From contig JBBIKG010000013.1 of the NCBI GenBank assembly GCA_037445555.1, positions 16,555-80,554 on the forward strand: 64,000 nucleotides of DNA, read 5' to 3'. The stretch's first letter is position 1. Each line of letters begins with the position of its first letter. This DNA is from JAAYJT01 sp037445555 (GTDB lineage Bacteria; Bacteroidota; Bacteroidia; Bacteroidales; JAAYJT01). This document shows, piece after piece, positions 62,000 to 64,000 of this stretch. The notes beneath the pieces are model-generated. The model was not told the DNA's origin. It searched no databases and saw nothing but the letters and a program-made list of their open reading frames with translations. The position numbers and the translations under genes were made by a program.

Positions 62000-62007
62000 C
62001 AAATGTA
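62000..62007 (-). promoter_or_regulatory. -7 promoter element TACATTTG touching the glyS start
   Basis: The reverse complement of CAAATGTA is an exact TAnnTTTG match that ends 4 bases before the glyS ATG. If used, transcription would begin at or within a few bases of the start codon. Confidence 0.5.
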
Positions 62008-62022
62008 AGAAAATATCTCCCA

Positions 62023-64000
62023 TCAGCAGGATAGGGGCGGCGATGCCAGCAGGGGCTTTAAGAAGTTCCCCGTAATGCTCTGAGGATCAGAGGCCACGTC
62101 TTCGGGTGTGCCTTCAGCTATAATAAGGCCTCCGTGTTTTCCACCTCCCGGGCCAAGGTCAATTATCCAGTCGGCATGTTTCACGACGTCGAGGTTATGC
62201 TCGATCACGATTACTGTGTTATTGCCTTTTACCAATCGCTTAAGAATCAGTACCAGTTTGTCAATATCAGCCATATGCAAACCTGTTGTAGGCTCGTCCA
62301 TCACATATATATTGCCTTTTTTATGAAGTTCTGCAGCCAGTTTGATTCTTTGCGCCTCCCCACCTGATAGTGTTGAAAGAGGCTGACCGGTCTGAAGATA
62401 TCCAAGCCCCACTTCGGATAGTATATTTAGCTTTCGTTTGATCTCGGCCACCTCGAAGAAGAAACGCGCTTCATCGATCGTCATCAGCAGAAATTCAGAA
62501 ATGTTTTTCCCGTTGAAGGTATGGGCCAGCACCTCTTCTTTGTAGCGCTTTCCATCACATTCATCACATTGGATACGAATGGCATCCATAAAACTCATTT
62601 CAAGCTCAAGAAACCCTTTGCCGTTGCATTTGGGGCAGGCACCTTCCGAATTAAAACTGAACAGCGAGGCAGGTAAACCACTTGCCCGGGAATATTCCTG
62701 GCGTATCACGTCAAACACCCCGATAAAGGTCAGCGGATTTGACCGTATGTTGGCTGTAATCGGGTTCTGGTCCACCACGACTGCCTTGGGATACCTGCTC
62801 ACAAAATATTGATTGATCAAGCTGCTTTTTCCCGACCCGGCAACCCCCGTAACACATGTCAGAACCCCGACAGGTATGCGGGCGTTCACCTTCCTGAGAT
62901 TATTAACCGCAACATCATTCAACTCAATGAATGAGGTTGCTTTCTTGCGCTGCGCAGGGAAAGTTTGTACCTGCCCTGCCAGGCAGGCGCCGGTAATGCT
63001 CAGTGGTGCCCGTGATATGGTTTCAGGAGGTCCGGCGTAAATCAGGTTTCCGCCACCGGAACCTGCTTCGGGACCGATATCAATCAGCCATTCTGCCGAT
63101 CGTATCACTTCTGGGTCATGTTCAACCACCAGCACACTGTTGCCTTTGTCGCGCAGCCTAAAAAGCATGTTGATCAAAATCCTGGTGTCGCGGGGATGCA
63201 GTCCAATGGATGGTTCATCCAGGATATACATCAGATCAACCAGGTCGCAATCGAGCTGCCGGGCCATTTTCACTCTCTGGATTTCGCCTCCCGATAATGT
63301 TGAAACCAGGCGGCTCAGCGATAGATAGCCTACTCCGATATCAATAAGGTGACGAAGTATCTGGCACATCTTATCAACCAGGGGTTTAGCAATAGCTCCC
63401 TCAATGGTATGAAGAAATGAATAAAGGTCAGTGAGTTCCCAATCAAGCAGCTCAGCTATATTGTGTCCGTTTATGGTAACCGACCGTGCTCTGTCGTTAA
63501 GCCTGGATCCTCCGCAGGTGTTACATTTGGTTTTGATAAAAAAAGACAGGTAGGCATTTTTTCTCCTCTCCGGCATTTCCTCGGCAGTTTTGCTCAAATA
63601 GTACCGTTCAATTTTACGTACCACACCTACATAGTTTTTCATATATACCCCTCCGCCGTGCGCTTTTTCGATCGGAATTGCCTCTGCATACAGAAAATCG
63701 TTCAGTTCGCCGGGGCTGAATTCCCGGAGCTTCTTGTCAACATCAAACAGGGTGATCCCCAATATTTCACGCCAGTTCCATGCGCCCACCCTGTAATCGG
63801 GATGGTTAACTGCCCCTTCACGTATCGTTTTATCCCATTCTATCAACCGATCTAGATCCACCTTAATTTCGGTTCCCAGTCCATCGCAGGATTTACACAT
63901 GCCTTCGGGATGATTAAAGCCAAAATAGAATGAAGGCCCTATGAAAGGAGTCCCCGCTCTGGAGAACAACAGCCTAAGATATGTGTTGATCTCGGTAGCC
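62023..64000 (-). CDS. Excinuclease ABC subunit A-type ATPase (UvrA-like), 5' end outside the window
   Basis: The frame is open to the right edge: codons upstream of 63969 read ATEINTYLRLL, which continues UvrA homology, so the true start is beyond 64000. About 658 residues are visible. They include CxxC zinc motifs (CKSCDGLG; CNTCGGSR; CPKCNGKG...CDECDGKRY), the signature STLSGGEIQRVKMARQL, the second Walker A GVAGSGKSS, the second signature STLSGGEAQRIKLA and Walker B-like YVMDEPTTGLHM. The fairly short spacing between domains suggests the UvrA2-type, possibly shorter than the classic roughly 940-residue UvrA. Whether it acts with UvrB or in drug/lesion tolerance is open. Confidence 0.88.
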   Translation of the reverse strand, partial: ATEINTYLRLLFSRAGTPFIGPSFYFGFNHPEGMCKSCDGLGTEIKVDLDRLIEWDKTIREGAVNHPDYRVGAWNWREILGITLFDVDKKLREFSPGELNDFLYAEAIPIEKAHGGGVYMKNYVGVVRKIERYYLSKTAEEMPERRKNAYLSFFIKTKCNTCGGSRLNDRARSVTINGHNIAELLDWELTDLYSFLHTIEGAIAKPLVDKMCQILRHLIDIGVGYLSLSRLVSTLSGGEIQRVKMARQLDCDLVDLMYILDEPSIGLHPRDTRILINMLFRLRDKGNSVLVVEHDPEVIRSAEWLIDIGPEAGSGGGNLIYAGPPETISRAPLSITGACLAGQVQTFPAQRKKATSFIELNDVAVNNLRKVNARIPVGVLTCVTGVAGSGKSSLINQYFVSRYPKAVVVDQNPITANIRSNPLTFIGVFDVIRQEYSRASGLPASLFSFNSEGACPKCNGKGFLELEMSFMDAIRIQCDECDGKRYKEEVLAHTFNGKNISEFLLMTIDEARFFFEVAEIKRKLNILSEVGLGYLQTGQPLSTLSGGEAQRIKLAAELHKKGNIYVMDEPTTGLHMADIDKLVLILKRLVKGNNTVIVIEHNLDVVKHADWIIDLGPGGGKHGGLIIAEGTPEDVASDPQSITGNFLKPLLASPPLSC

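Overview
The window reads as a chromosomal segment of a Bacteroidota bacterium, probably Bacteroidales or a close relative. The evidence is the repeated -7 promoter element TAnnTTTG close upstream of many genes, the near absence of purine-rich ribosome binding sites, and lineage-typical proteins: a DUF4270 lipoprotein, a GldB-like lipoprotein, a HU-CCDC81/SPOR protein, a DUF5916 outer-membrane protein, a short flavobacterial-type arginine decarboxylase and a single-chain glycyl-tRNA synthetase. Base composition and coding style are fairly even, and I see no insertion sequence, prophage, integrase, CRISPR array or rRNA. The only RNA gene is a tRNA-Leu(CAA).

Layout. 0-4.3 kb: an ECF sigma factor facing a small lipoprotein, then two L,D-transpeptidases and a membrane protein (cell envelope). 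4.3-10.2 kb: pgk; a coupled aminotransferase/omega-amidase pair with a ProX-type tRNA editing protein; then isoaspartyl dipeptidase plus a lipoprotein cyanophycinase. 10.2-15.8 kb: GNAT, aldose epimerase, a long PurF-like enzyme, a HIT hydrolase and GreA. 16-21.3 kb: a Rieske-like lipoprotein, ahcY and a 1077-residue fused iron-sulfur flavoprotein. 21.5-27.5 kb: a half-length GT5 protein, DUF4270, glmS, a C-terminal processing protease and the tRNA. 27.7-39.5 kb: an ECF sigma factor overlapping a glycosyltransferase, tgt-lptG, ispE, GH3, a deoxynucleoside kinase, kdsB, a HU/SPOR protein, trmB, an alkyltransferase-like protein, and Mrp with NifU (Fe-S assembly). 39.5-48.1 kb: nadE, a beta-barrel protein, a GldB-like lipoprotein, a coiled-coil lipoprotein, a broken DUF5916 fragment, Kbp/LysM, dodecin and the intact DUF5916 gene. 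48.3-54 kb: a redox protein, a three-gene polyamine cluster (speA, speB, deoxyhypusine-synthase-like), a dicarboxylate/amino-acid symporter and phosphofructokinase. 55-64 kb: a large hybrid sensor kinase, prs-rplY-pth, glyS and a uvrA-type gene cut by the right edge.

How the genes fit together. Most are housekeeping. Two linked themes stand out. The cyanophycinase and isoaspartyl dipeptidase would release Asp and Arg from cyanophycin-like polymer, and the arginine decarboxylase/agmatinase/DHS-like cluster would turn arginine into putrescine and perhaps a longer polyamine. A second theme is loss of metal or cluster ligands in familiar families: Tgt lacks its zinc cysteines, Mrp lacks the CxxC of its cluster site, and the Rieske-like lipoprotein lacks both ligand histidines.

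I found no clearly undescribed multi-gene defence or mobile system. The strongest non-textbook signals are a decayed direct repeat of the DUF5916 3' end flanking the kbp-dodecin pair, the fused oxidoreductase, the DHS-like polyamine cluster, the ligand losses, and a glyS transcript that looks leaderless.
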